From assembly GCA_965249215.1 (NCBI GenBank), contig CBDFLN010000002.1:1488001-1552000 (forward strand): a stretch of DNA of 64,000 nucleotides. The letters run 5' to 3'. How positions within the stretch are numbered: the first letter of the stretch is position 1; every line of letters begins with the position of its first letter. Shown in pieces: positions 35,767 through 44,911 of the stretch. The DNA comes from G963667675 sp965249215 (GTDB lineage: Bacteria > Chloroflexota > Dehalococcoidia > Lucifugimonadales > UBA3495). The notes beneath the pieces were generated by a model. It did no database searches. It was not told the origin of the DNA and saw nothing but the letters and a program-made list of their open reading frames with translations. The position numbers and the translations under genes are program-made.

Positions 35767-37092
35767 ATGCTGCCACGCAACCACCCCGACCGGATCCAAA
35801 TCACCTTCGACGACCGCCGCTTGGTGGCCAATGCCGGGCTGCTCCTTCCGGCCACCCTGGCGCGGCACCTCGGCCTGCCCGAACTCGTCCGGCAGCGCCT
35901 CGACCTGGGCGATGCCCCGGGGCGGGCGAACACGAGCGACAAGATGATGACGCTGGTGGCGTCTGCGCTGGCTGGGGGCGACTGCATTGACGACGCCGAT
36001 GTGTTGCGCACCGGGGGGACGGCCTGCACCCTGGGCGGCACGGTCAAGGCGCCATCCACCCTGGGCACCTTCCTGCGCAGCTTCCGGTGGGGCCACGTCC
36101 GTCAACTCGACCGGGTGAGCCGCGAGTTGCTGGCCCGGGCTTGGCAGGCCGGGGCGGGACCCGGCGACGGGCCCCTGACCATTGACCTGGACTCCACCAT
36201 CTGCGAGACCTACGGACTGGCCAAGGAGGGCGCACGCCACCACGGCTATACCGGCAAGCGGGGCTATCACCCGCTGTTGGCCGTCGCCGCCGGCACCGGC
36301 GACGTGCTGATGTCCCGGCTGCGCGAGGGCCGCGCCAACACCGCCCGGGGCGCCGCCCACTTTCTGCGGGAGACGGTGGGGCGGGTACGCTACGCCGGGG
36401 CCAACGGACGACTCACGCTACGGGCCGACAGCGGGTTCTACACTCATGGCGTGGTATCCGTCTGCCGCAAGATGGATGTCCGCTTCTCCATCACCATCCG
36501 CCAGCACAAGAGCCTGCGCAATCTCATCGAGACGATACCCGAGGATGCCTGGACTCCCATTCCCTACTGGATGGACGGCGCCGCCGATGTGGCCGAGACC
36601 ACCTGCACTCCCTTCCAGAGTGAACCTGACGCCGCGCCGGTGCGGCTCATCGTCCGGCGTGTGAAGCCCACGCCCGGTTCCCAGTTGGCCCTCTTCGCCA
36701 AATACAGCTATCACGGCTTCATCACCGACCGGGACGGGGAGTTGCTCGAACTGGAGGCTGACCATCGCCGCCACGCCGAGATCGAGAATGCCATACGCGA
36801 CCTCAAGTACGGCGTCGGGCTCAACCATCTCCCCTCGGGCCGCTTCGCCGCCAACGGCGCCTGGCTGGCCGTCCAGACGATGGCCCACAACCTGGCCCGC
36901 TGGACCGCGCGGATCGGTCTGGGAGAGCGGATAGCCACCACCAAGACCCTCCGGCGGCGGTTCTTCTCCCTGGCCGGACGGCTCACCCGCTCGGCACGCC
37001 GGTTGACCCTGCATCTTCCGGATCGCTGGCCTTGGGCTGAGAAGTTCAGCCGCGCCTTGGCCCGGCTGCGAGCCATTCCACTCCCGGCCTGA
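35767..37092 (+). CDS. IS1380-family DDE transposase, copy 1
   Basis: 441 residues. The DDE residues can be placed in IDLDSTICE (Asp ~142), RADSGFY (Asp221) and HAEIENAIRDLKYG (Glu ~340). GYTGKRGYHPLLAV after the first Asp is typical of IS1380. The C-terminus is arginine-rich. No frameshift; intact. The ATG at 35767 follows AGGAG by ten bases, inside the regulatory hairpin described separately. Identical in sequence to the proteins at 41198 and 45395. Confidence 0.95.
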   Translation: MLPRNHPDRIQITFDDRRLVANAGLLLPATLARHLGLPELVRQRLDLGDAPGRANTSDKMMTLVASALAGGDCIDDADVLRTGGTACTLGGTVKAPSTLGTFLRSFRWGHVRQLDRVSRELLARAWQAGAGPGDGPLTIDLDSTICETYGLAKEGARHHGYTGKRGYHPLLAVAAGTGDVLMSRLREGRANTARGAAHFLRETVGRVRYAGANGRLTLRADSGFYTHGVVSVCRKMDVRFSITIRQHKSLRNLIETIPEDAWTPIPYWMDGAADVAETTCTPFQSEPDAAPVRLIVRRVKPTPGSQLALFAKYSYHGFITDRDGELLELEADHRRHAEIENAIRDLKYGVGLNHLPSGRFAANGAWLAVQTMAHNLARWTARIGLGERIATTKTLRRRFFSLAGRLTRSARRLTLHLPDRWPWAEKFSRALARLRAIPLPA

Positions 37093-37566
37093 CGGCACCG
37101 TCGGCGACCGACCCACCCACCGGACAACCGAAGATCCCCGCAGACTCGCGCCAGCCCGGTCCGAGAGAGTTCCCTGCTGCGTATTCTCTCGCCATCCCGC
37201 GCATCGCAGCTCCTGCAGACGCCCATAGGGGCCCCTGTGCGGCGATGAAGACCGTCCGCCGACCTCCCTACCCCAAATGGAACCCAGGCTATTTCCCCTG
37301 TAGCTCCCTCATCCCCCTTCCGCTTTCCTCACGCCGTCCATCGGTGTCCTTCGGTGGATTCGGGCTTAGCCTGGGTGGACGATACCCCCGAAGTCGGGTA
37401 TAGGGGATGGTGGTATTGAAAGGGGTATTCCGGGAGTAGCGGAAGCGGTGTTGGGGGGAGCGTTCCCGCAACGGTACGCGTCACAAAAGAGGCTTTCCTT
37501 CTTGAAATAGCTGGTGGCTTGTGATGGAATGGGGAATCAATTAAGAAACGCATTGAGGGGTTCCGA

Positions 37567-38676
37567 TTGGCTAGCACATTCATCTTAATACCTCATAGTG
37601 AAGAATTCGACCCTGTTTACTCAGGCTTCTTAAAGCCGGTGCTGGAAGAGGCAGGGTTCACCGTTCAGCGCGCTGGTGACATCCTCAGTACCCAGAACAT
37701 TCTTCGGGACATCTTCGAGGCGATTGCAAATAGCGACTTGATTGTTGCAGATTTGACCGGTTCCAACGCCAACGTGTTCTACGAACTGGGTATCGCTCAC
37801 GCATGCGGGAAGACGGTTATTCTCCTTACTCAAGCCGTCTACGATGTACCATTTGACCTACGGGGATACCGCCTGATTGAATACGACCCATACTTTACCG
37901 AAATAGACAAAGCAAAACGGACACTCGCCGATTACGCTGAGAAGTTTCAGAAAGGAACATTGCCAGCCCGCCACCCGGTATCAGATTTCTTCCCGGACGG
38001 TCATTTACCCATTTCCGGCGACGACGGCATTCATCAACCAGGCGAACCCCCTTCCTCTGATATTCCCTTAGATGAAGACCCCCCTGGATTCCTTGACTCC
38101 CTGATTCAGGCCGAGGACCATTTCAATGGCATGTCTGAAATTTTGGAGCGGGTGTCTGGCAGCCTGGGGAGAATGACTGATGGCATAAGCGATGCAACGA
38201 AGGACCTTGAAAGGATTAATGCCAACCCAAACCGGTCTTCTGCAAGAGCGGCTCAGAACGTTTGCCGCAGATTCAGCAAGAAGGTTGGGGCTTTCAATGA
38301 CGTGTTGAAACCAGCCAATACCGAGTTTGCCGAGACCATTGGTGAAGTTCAAGAAGATGTCGCCGAGATACTCTCATTTCAAGGCGAGTACATTGAATCG
38401 ACCGCCCAGCGAGTTTCCGAGCAGAGGGAGTCCTTGCAGGTGTTATTGGATTCAGGAACCGTCGCGCTGGAATCCCTCAACGGCTTGATTTCTTCGTTTG
38501 AGTCTGTTCCTCGCATGGAGAGACAACTTGACAGGCAATTGCAGATAGGAGTCGATGAACTTTACAAGATGGGGGGGAACATCTCCAGATTAACGACGTG
38601 GGGGTCAGCGGTGGTCAGTAGAATGGACGAGATGTTGGAACGTGAAGAGTATGGGGAGTCCGCGCAGTCACGCTGA
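37567..38676 (+). CDS. TIR/nucleoside-deoxyribosyltransferase-like domain with long helical C-terminus
   Basis: 369 residues. The first ~130 form a Rossmann-like domain: STFILIPHSEEFDPVY, SDLIVADLTGSNANVFYELG, IAHACGKTVILLTQ and VPFDLRGYRLIEYD. The Glu73 in FYELGIAHA lies where TIR-like and NDT-like enzymes have their catalytic glutamate. This fold family occurs in bacterial immune effectors that cleave NAD or nucleotides, but NAD cleavage here is inference. An acidic proline-rich linker (~140-180) leads to a ~190-residue helical part that may oligomerise; no membrane helix. Start is a TTG at 37567 behind GAGGGG. It sits alone between two IS copies, and its moderate GC differs from its neighbours. 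Confidence 0.7.
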   Translation: MASTFILIPHSEEFDPVYSGFLKPVLEEAGFTVQRAGDILSTQNILRDIFEAIANSDLIVADLTGSNANVFYELGIAHACGKTVILLTQAVYDVPFDLRGYRLIEYDPYFTEIDKAKRTLADYAEKFQKGTLPARHPVSDFFPDGHLPISGDDGIHQPGEPPSSDIPLDEDPPGFLDSLIQAEDHFNGMSEILERVSGSLGRMTDGISDATKDLERINANPNRSSARAAQNVCRRFSKKVGAFNDVLKPANTEFAETIGEVQEDVAEILSFQGEYIESTAQRVSEQRESLQVLLDSGTVALESLNGLISSFESVPRMERQLDRQLQIGVDELYKMGGNISRLTTWGSAVVSRMDEMLEREEYGESAQSR

Positions 38677-39191
38677 AAGACACAGCATCTCGCCCTGGTG
38701 GGTAATGGTCACGGTGGTGGGCCAACCGCTTTTGGAGCTAACCCAACTGGCTGTTGGGCAGCTCCTCAGGTAGGATAGGCGGGCCACCGCCAACTGTAGC
38801 AACAAATCCCAAGTGTCAATAGAGTGCGGTCACCGCGCCTGCAATAGCACGCCTAGCCGCAATTGCCGCCCAAGGCTTGGGTTGTGAGGCGAGGCCATCG
38901 AGAATCTGTACATAGACGCTATGGATGAAGCGGATAAAGGCCTGATGGTGGCCTCGTCCCGCTCTTAACGTCTGCTGCAATTAATGGATGGCGACTACGA
39001 CGGTAGCGACCGGTAGCTTGGCCTGGTACTGACCCGCCTATCTCTTCCATTTCTGGGTGCCGTTGAGCTTCGGCGGATGATCGACAGGGGGTGTGGGATT
39101 GGCAAGGGGCTTTGCGCAAAGGGCTCCTATTGCGGGACGTCGAGGCTGCTTCCGACTAAGGTTGCATCCCACGGGGAGAGGTTCGGGCGAC
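38677..39191. other. Gene-free stretch with a strong hairpin
   Basis: About 515 bases between convergent genes. Apart from the hairpin at 38734-38765, only a 25-codon frame just after 38888 (begins GEAIENLYIDAMDEAD) looks protein-like and may be a gene remnant; it has no start. Confidence 0.35.
38734..38765 (+). terminator. Strong hairpin after the TIR-like gene
   Basis: GGAGCT / AGCTCC outer arms and CCCAAC / GTTGGG inner arms with a TGGCT loop, 58 bases past the stop. No T tract follows, so it may act as an mRNA end stabiliser. Confidence 0.4.
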
Positions 39192-40943
39192 CTAGCTTGG
39201 GACTTGGTCCTGGCCGTAGACCTCGGTGTTGGGGTAAAAGCCGTACCAGCCGAACCAGTAGGCGTTGCGGCTGGGAAGACGGGGCAGGCGCTGGGAGTCG
39301 TCGTCGGTGTGGACCAGGGCGTCTTCTTCCAGACGCCACCTGCCGCCGGACTCGTCAAGCAATAGGTCCGTCCCAGCTTCCCGCACCACCTCGGAGAAGA
39401 CGATGTCTCCACGGTGATAGGCGCGGGGCCCACCGCTAATACCGGGAGTAACGACGACCAGGTTTATTCCTCCCAGCTCGTCGTTGACTACCGGCTCCCG
39501 GGCGGCCAGCATACCAAAGGAATAGGCCCTTTCGCGGCCGTTTAGGGTGAGGCCAAGCACCTGTACTTTGGTGGGCAGGGCATTGCTCCGGGTGGCCACC
39601 GGAAACATGGTGCCGGGCTGAGCCCGGTATTGGAAATAGAAGGAACCGGGGTCCGACTCGGGCAGATAACGGTAGCCGGGATAAACTCCCGTTTCCACGT
39701 CCAGGACGGTGGTGTCGGGATGGGAGGCGAGCCATTCCCCCCAAGTCGTCAGCGTGACGGGAATCACGTCGAGGACGATGCCGCTATCCGCCAGCGTCCC
39801 CGTAACGGGCTCCCCCCGGAACTGGTGCCAGAGGGATCTGGTCTTCCGGTCGTACATGAGCTTGTTGCTCTGGTAGAGGAAGCCGGAAGTCCCAAAGGAA
39901 AGGGCCTCGCCGTCGACTGTTGTGGAATACACGATTCCAGCTCCGCAGAGCGTTCAATAGGATAAGGCGAAGGGCACCCCTCCCAGCACGTCGTTGGCCA
40001 TCTCGTGAGGATTGAGGATGCGCAGGGGATAGGCCCGGTGCTCTCCATTGATTGACAGTCCAAAGACCCGGTCGGAGTCCAGGATATAGCCGGCCTCGTC
40101 TGCCGGTATGTGGGGCGGGTCTTGGAGGTCGGGGATGCCGTCCTTGCGAACGCCTCCCCAGGCGACCTCCTCCAACCTGATGCGGGTCTTCATCCCGTCG
40201 TAGAAGAATTGCCTGAAGTTGGGGTCTATGGCGGAATATAACTCGCCCTTCCAACCGGCGAAGCCGGAGGGGGGTTGCACCTCGGGATGGTTGCCCAGCC
40301 ACTCCATCCACCACGCCCAGTGCCTTAGTTCTGGAGGGATGTCCTCGCCGTCAGTCCCTCCGGAAAGCTCGTCTATGGCGCAGGGCAGGCACAATCCAGG
40401 GATATACTGAAACCTGAAACGCATCAGCTCCATCAGCACCGGAATGAAAGCCTGGTTGCCGGTGGCGACCATGGCATCGACAATGGCACTCAAGTCTCCC
40501 CCGATAGTCGCTCGCATGAGCTGCGTGGCCTCGTCCGGCGGCTCAGGGGGGTCCCGGGTCGGCGTCGGGGCAACTGGGGTAGCTGAGGCCATGTCGTCTG
40601 AATCGAGTTCGCCGGTGGGAGTTGGCGGGGGCTCGGTCCCAGGGGCAGGTTCGCCGGTGGGAGTTGGCGGGGGCTCGGTCCCAGGGGCAGGTTCGCCGGT
40701 GGGGGTTGGCGGGGGCTCGGTCCCAGGGGCAGGTTCGCCGGTGGGGGTTGGCGGGGGCTCGGTCCCGGGGGCAGGTTCGCCGGTGGGGGTTGCAGGTACG
40801 GCAGTTTCCGGCGCGGACTCACCGGCAGGCATCGTCGGTTCGGCTGTCTGGGGGCCGCCACAAGCGGCCAGGGCCAGGGCCAGGGCAGCGACGGCCAGCC
40901 ACCAGCGGGCTTTGGGCATCGGGACGGCCTTTAAGTTCGGCAA
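39192..40943 (-). CDS. DUF3179 lipoprotein with an in-frame UGA at a conserved cysteine
   Basis: Two adjacent open frames on the minus strand are the halves of one DUF3179 protein in the same reading frame. The first (40943-39957) has a signal with lipobox LALAAC, a linker of 14-residue repeats (GEPAPGTEPPPTPT), and the DUF3179 start with GEHRAYPLRILNPHEM and GGVPFALSY. Then comes TGA (39956-39954), followed by TLCGAGIVYSTTVDG and the rest of the family (FLYQSNKLMYDRKTRSLWHQ). DUF3179 proteins read YCPLCG here, so the TGA replaces the first Cys of a CxxC motif. It may be selenocysteine, a nonsense mutation or a base error. Function of the family is unknown. About 583 codons in all. Confidence 0.75.
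39923..39956 (-). other. In-frame UGA and candidate bacterial SECIS hairpin
   Basis: On the minus strand TGA at 39956-39954 is followed by TGGAAT-CGTGT-ATTCCA (39939-39923), a 6-bp stem with a 5-base loop. The loop begins 21 bases after the UGA and has G as its second base, within the loose bacterial SECIS rules as I know them (loop 16-37 bases away, G among its first two bases). Short hairpins are common, so this is only suggestive. Confidence 0.4.
40608..40791 (-). repeat. 42-bp tandem repeat in the DUF3179 linker
   Basis: Four nearly identical 42-bp units plus a partial one encode the 14-residue unit GEPAPGTEPPPTPT. Single-base differences mark the units. Copy number likely varies and sets the distance of the domain from the membrane. 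Confidence 0.8.
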
Positions 40944-41076
40944 TGTTGCGGACCTGTTTACCTAGTCGGAGCAAGCTGAGTCGGGCATGCTTATTTTAAT
41001 ACGTGGTAGCCTGGCTTGCGGATGTGTTTGGCGGGGCAACAATGCAGGTGCAGGTTGATATACGACCAGGCTTAAG

Positions 41077-42795
41077 CCCGAATCCACCGAAGGAGGGCGT
41101 CGGGTTAGCGTCCTGAAGCGGCAAGAAGGTGCTCCTGTGCTTCTGGGATAATGGTTTTGTAGCAAAAAACCGACCCCGGAAAAGGAGCACCCAATAGATG
41201 CTGCCACGCAACCACCCCGACCGGATCCAAATCACCTTCGACGACCGCCGCTTGGTGGCCAATGCCGGGCTGCTCCTTCCGGCCACCCTGGCGCGGCACC
41301 TCGGCCTGCCCGAACTCGTCCGGCAGCGCCTCGACCTGGGCGATGCCCCGGGGCGGGCGAACACGAGCGACAAGATGATGACGCTGGTGGCGTCTGCGCT
41401 GGCTGGGGGCGACTGCATTGACGACGCCGATGTGTTGCGCACCGGGGGGACGGCCTGCACCCTGGGCGGCACGGTCAAGGCGCCATCCACCCTGGGCACC
41501 TTCCTGCGCAGCTTCCGGTGGGGCCACGTCCGTCAACTCGACCGGGTGAGCCGCGAGTTGCTGGCCCGGGCTTGGCAGGCCGGGGCGGGACCCGGCGACG
41601 GGCCCCTGACCATTGACCTGGACTCCACCATCTGCGAGACCTACGGACTGGCCAAGGAGGGCGCACGCCACCACGGCTATACCGGCAAGCGGGGCTATCA
41701 CCCGCTGTTGGCCGTCGCCGCCGGCACCGGCGACGTGCTGATGTCCCGGCTGCGCGAGGGCCGCGCCAACACCGCCCGGGGCGCCGCCCACTTTCTGCGG
41801 GAGACGGTGGGGCGGGTACGCTACGCCGGGGCCAACGGACGACTCACGCTACGGGCCGACAGCGGGTTCTACACTCATGGCGTGGTATCCGTCTGCCGCA
41901 AGATGGATGTCCGCTTCTCCATCACCATCCGCCAGCACAAGAGCCTGCGCAATCTCATCGAGACGATACCCGAGGATGCCTGGACTCCCATTCCCTACTG
42001 GATGGACGGCGCCGCCGATGTGGCCGAGACCACCTGCACTCCCTTCCAGAGTGAACCTGACGCCGCGCCGGTGCGGCTCATCGTCCGGCGTGTGAAGCCC
42101 ACGCCCGGTTCCCAGTTGGCCCTCTTCGCCAAATACAGCTATCACGGCTTCATCACCGACCGGGACGGGGAGTTGCTCGAACTGGAGGCTGACCATCGCC
42201 GCCACGCCGAGATCGAGAATGCCATACGCGACCTCAAGTACGGCGTCGGGCTCAACCATCTCCCCTCGGGCCGCTTCGCCGCCAACGGCGCCTGGCTGGC
42301 CGTCCAGACGATGGCCCACAACCTGGCCCGCTGGACCGCGCGGATCGGTCTGGGAGAGCGGATAGCCACCACCAAGACCCTCCGGCGGCGGTTCTTCTCC
42401 CTGGCCGGACGGCTCACCCGCTCGGCACGCCGGTTGACCCTGCATCTTCCGGATCGCTGGCCTTGGGCTGAGAAGTTCAGCCGCGCCTTGGCCCGGCTGC
42501 GAGCCATTCCACTCCCGGCCTGACGGCACCGTCGGCGACCGACCCACCCACCGGACAACCGAAGATCCCCGCAGACTCGCGCCAGCCCGGTCCGAGAGAG
42601 TTCCCTGCTGCGTATTCTCTCGCCATCCCGCGCATCGCAGCTCCTGCAGACGCCCATAGGGGCCCCTGTGCGGCGATGAAGACCGTCCGCCGACCTCCCT
42701 ACCCCAAATGGAACCCAGGCTATTTCCCCTGTAGCTCCCTCATCCCCCTTCCGCTTTCCTCACGCCGTCCATCGGTGTCCTTCGGTGGATTCGGG
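41077..42795 (+). mobile_element. IS1380-family insertion sequence, copy 2
   Basis: 1719 bp, same ends and content as copy 1; target duplication TTAAG at 41072-41076 and 42796-42800. The 5-bp duplication differs from the other copies, which shows an independent insertion. Confidence 0.93.
41198..42523 (+). CDS. IS1380-family DDE transposase, copy 2
   Basis: Protein identical to the transposase of copy 1 over all 441 residues, intact, with the same leader arms (41128-41136 and 41183-41191) around its ribosome site. Confidence 0.95.
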   Translation: MLPRNHPDRIQITFDDRRLVANAGLLLPATLARHLGLPELVRQRLDLGDAPGRANTSDKMMTLVASALAGGDCIDDADVLRTGGTACTLGGTVKAPSTLGTFLRSFRWGHVRQLDRVSRELLARAWQAGAGPGDGPLTIDLDSTICETYGLAKEGARHHGYTGKRGYHPLLAVAAGTGDVLMSRLREGRANTARGAAHFLRETVGRVRYAGANGRLTLRADSGFYTHGVVSVCRKMDVRFSITIRQHKSLRNLIETIPEDAWTPIPYWMDGAADVAETTCTPFQSEPDAAPVRLIVRRVKPTPGSQLALFAKYSYHGFITDRDGELLELEADHRRHAEIENAIRDLKYGVGLNHLPSGRFAANGAWLAVQTMAHNLARWTARIGLGERIATTKTLRRRFFSLAGRLTRSARRLTLHLPDRWPWAEKFSRALARLRAIPLPA

Positions 42796-43005
42796 TTAAG
42801 ACAGCCGTCCGGACGATTCCAGGTTATGGGTCATTGCTAATCAACACCGAACCACTGCGGCCTTCATAGTCCATCCTACAGGCAGCGAGAAATGCCCGAC
42901 CTACCAGCGCAGGATGCATGAAACCACCGGCAGAAAGATGATAACCAGCAAATTGCCCATAGAGTAGGGCCGAGCCGCCCCAATATCAATGGACCAAACC
43001 CAGCA

Positions 43006-43308
43006 TTAGCCGTGGGCATATTCGCGCCCGAAAACCACCGCAGAAGAGAGCCGGTTTCGAAGAGCGCCGGAAACTTGCCGGACCAAATAAGGACCCCGCC
43101 CAAATTGACGGGTTGCATCCATCGCGGCATCCTGGAATGAATCGTACCTCCCGACAAGTTCCTCGCCGACAATGAGCACCCACTTGCCAGAGTGCTGTTC
43201 TTCCAAGCTCACCTTCATGGCCTCGAAGGCCTTGATTTCACGAGGCAGCGCAGACGTAGCGGGCCTCCTCTCCATTTTGGGCAATAACAGGGGCTGCCAG
43301 TATACCAA
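43006..43308 (-). CDS. Small DUF5678-like protein
   Basis: Up to 100 residues. The core SGKWVLIVGEELVGRYDSFQ followed by DAAMDATRQF and PYLVRQV matches a widespread small bacterial domain (GKWVxIxxGExVxxxDSxxEA...PxLIRQI), often encoded next to a retropepsin-like protein. No protease gene is visible downstream. The start is uncertain: ATGs at 43308, 43275 and 43218 are in frame, and the conserved part only needs the last. Function unknown. It lies between IS copy 2 and hicAB. Confidence 0.55.
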   Translation of the reverse strand: MVYWQPLLLPKMERRPATSALPREIKAFEAMKVSLEEQHSGKWVLIVGEELVGRYDSFQDAAMDATRQFGRGPYLVRQVSGALRNRLSSAVVFGREYAHG

Positions 43309-43532
43309 TTGTCACAAGTAATCCAGCAGATAATCGGAGAATGCAATAACCACACGTTGAAGAAATCGGTCGGTTCCGGGTAATGTCATTCTTGTTTGGT
43401 ATACTGCATACACGGCTATTTCGGGGCGCGGATCCTAATGGCACGGTAGGGCCAGGAGACGAACGTGCGGCCGATAATGTCCGTCTATTTCCCTAATTGC
43501 AATGCAGCCCTAATCAACGATATTCAATAAGA

Positions 43533-43543
43533 TATACTTTGGG
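43533..43543 (+). promoter_or_regulatory. TATACT -10 box directly before hicA
   Basis: TATACT (43533-43538) ends five bases before the hicA ATG, and no ribosome site is present. A transcript from it would be leaderless. No good -35 is seen. Confidence 0.4.
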
Positions 43544-43729
43544 ATGGAAACGAACCGGGAAGCGATTCGGCGACGATTGGAACGAGAGGGTTGGACGATA
43601 GTACGCCGCGGCAAGCATGACATTTACCGGCATGCGAACTCGGATGAAACCATATCGTTGCCTAGACATCGTACGGTTTCTCTAGGGATTGCCCGGCAGA
43701 TATACAGAAAGGCTGGATGGAACGAATGA
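43544..43729 (+). CDS. hicA: HicA toxin (type II toxin-antitoxin)
   Basis: 61-residue dsRBD-like mRNA interferase. It shows LEREGWTIVRRGKHDIYRH with the catalytic His in GKHDIY, then ISLPRHRTVSLGIARQIYRK and AGW. The stop overlaps the hicB start by 13 bases, the standard hicA-hicB coupling. The gene appears to start at an ATG without a Shine-Dalgarno site. Confidence 0.92.
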   Translation: METNREAIRRRLEREGWTIVRRGKHDIYRHANSDETISLPRHRTVSLGIARQIYRKAGWNE

Positions 43730-43983
43730 GCGTGAAGACCATTACCAAGTATCCGGCGATTATCGACGGAGAGCGGGGCGCCTATGGGGTGGTTATACCC
43801 GATCTAGGGGCCTGCGGCATGGGAGCAACTGTGGATGAAGCCCTGGCCGACGCCGCCCAGGCGTTGCCGGAATACCTGGCAGTATTGCGTGAGCACGGCC
43901 AGGACATTCCTTCACCCAGCGCCTTAGAGGACATCTCGCTGGCCGCAGGCGAGATGCTCGCCTACGTAATACTGGAGGAGTAG
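43717..43983 (+). CDS. hicB: HicB antitoxin
   Basis: 88 residues with the degenerate RNase H-like HicB fold: YPAIIDGERGAYGVVIPDL, GATVDEALADAAQALPEY and PSPSALEDI. There is no obvious C-terminal DNA-binding HTH or RHH, so autoregulation may be weak. An in-frame ATG at 43726 is an alternative start. Confidence 0.9.
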   Translation: MERMSVKTITKYPAIIDGERGAYGVVIPDLGACGMGATVDEALADAAQALPEYLAVLREHGQDIPSPSALEDISLAAGEMLAYVILEE

Positions 43984-44095
43984 GCAGGGCATAGTTAGCA
44001 TTCGGTCCCCGATTGTAAACCCATACGCAGCATAACTTATACCAGGGAATACCGCTTTCAAAAGCCCGAGGCGGCGTTTAACATCGGTTTCAGGT

Positions 44096-44911
44096 TCAAA
44101 GGCGTAGCGTAACCTCCACCGGCTCGCCTAGGTCGGCGGCCAGTACCAGGGCGGCGCTGCCGTCCCGTACCGCCGCTTCCAAGTACCCGTGGCTGCCCAG
44201 CAGGGCCACCAAGCCGTCCTGGGGGGACTCCGGCCCTCCGTGGAAGGTGCGGCTTAGTCCCTCTATGACCCGGCCGCAAATCTTCAAGTCAACGCCGGAC
44301 GAACCCTCCAGCATGGCAGCGGATATGTTGGTGACCAGGTTGCCGAAGTGGTCCACGTTGATAACCTCGCCCCGGATGACGTTCCCCTGGCGTGTGGGCC
44401 GCGGCGAGGGCAGCCAGCACAGCCGTTTCACAGGCTCGCCCAGGTCCTCGGGTGGAACTCCCAGGGACAGGTGGGCGGCGGCGGGGGCGAAGACGTCCCG
44501 GCCGTGAAAAGTGTGGCTGACGGGGTGAAGCCAATATTGGGGGTTGGTGAGGCGGTAGGCGGCAAGGCCGGCGGGGACGTCTATCTCGCCCGCTTGCTCC
44601 GGGGGGTGCTCCAGGTAGTCGCTGAGGACATGGCTGAGGACGCCGTTGTCCGGCGCCAGGAACCGCCCGTGGGAGGTTAGCAGCAACAAGGCTAGGCGGT
44701 CGGTACCCACGCCCGGGTCGACGACCACCACGTGGATGGCGCCGGGGGGAAAGAAGCGATAGCTGGCGCCCAACACAAATGCGGCCTGGGCTATGTTCTG
44801 GGGGCGAATTTGGTGGGTGAGGTCGATAATCGGGACGCGGGGGTTGATGCCCAGGGCGACGCCCTTCATCACGCCGACGTACGGGTCCTGCAATCCGAAG
44901 TCGGTGGTCAA
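44096..44911 (-). CDS. SAM hydroxide adenosyltransferase (DUF62 / chlorinase-fluorinase family)
   Basis: 271 residues. The N-terminal domain has TTDFGLQDPYVGVMKG, IIDLTHQIRPQNIAQAAF, VVVVDPGVGT and APDNGVLS; the C-terminal barrel has VINVDHFGNLVTNI. These fit the large group of DUF62 enzymes that hydrolyse SAM to adenosine and methionine rather than halogenate it. The 5' end is odd: the frame opens with a TTG right at TTDFG and no ATG/GTG lies further upstream in frame. It lies between IS copies 2 and 3. Confidence 0.85.
   Translation of the reverse strand: MTTDFGLQDPYVGVMKGVALGINPRVPIIDLTHQIRPQNIAQAAFVLGASYRFFPPGAIHVVVVDPGVGTDRLALLLLTSHGRFLAPDNGVLSHVLSDYLEHPPEQAGEIDVPAGLAAYRLTNPQYWLHPVSHTFHGRDVFAPAAAHLSLGVPPEDLGEPVKRLCWLPSPRPTRQGNVIRGEVINVDHFGNLVTNISAAMLEGSSGVDLKICGRVIEGLSRTFHGGPESPQDGLVALLGSHGYLEAAVRDGSAALVLAADLGEPVEVTLRL

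Larger units (their letters stand above)
35646..37364 (+). mobile_element. IS1380-family insertion sequence, copy 1
   Basis: 1719 bp. The ends are 18-bp terminal inverted repeats CCCGAATCCACCGAAGGA, flanked by a 5-bp target duplication CTTAG (35641-35645 and 37365-37369). It carries one transposase gene, a 5' regulatory inverted repeat, and about 270 bp of 3' sequence. The same 1719-bp element recurs at 41077 and 45274 in the same orientation. Five-base duplications fit the ISEcp1 branch of IS1380. Confidence 0.93.

Noticed and set aside
36418..37116. Antisense frames in each IS copy (232, 228 and 171 codons)
   Set aside because: Repeated three times only because the IS is; no ribosome site or domain.
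38888..38968. 25-codon protein-like stretch GEAIENLYIDAMDEAD
   Set aside because: Bounded by stops, no start codon; too short to call a gene, mentioned only as a possible remnant.
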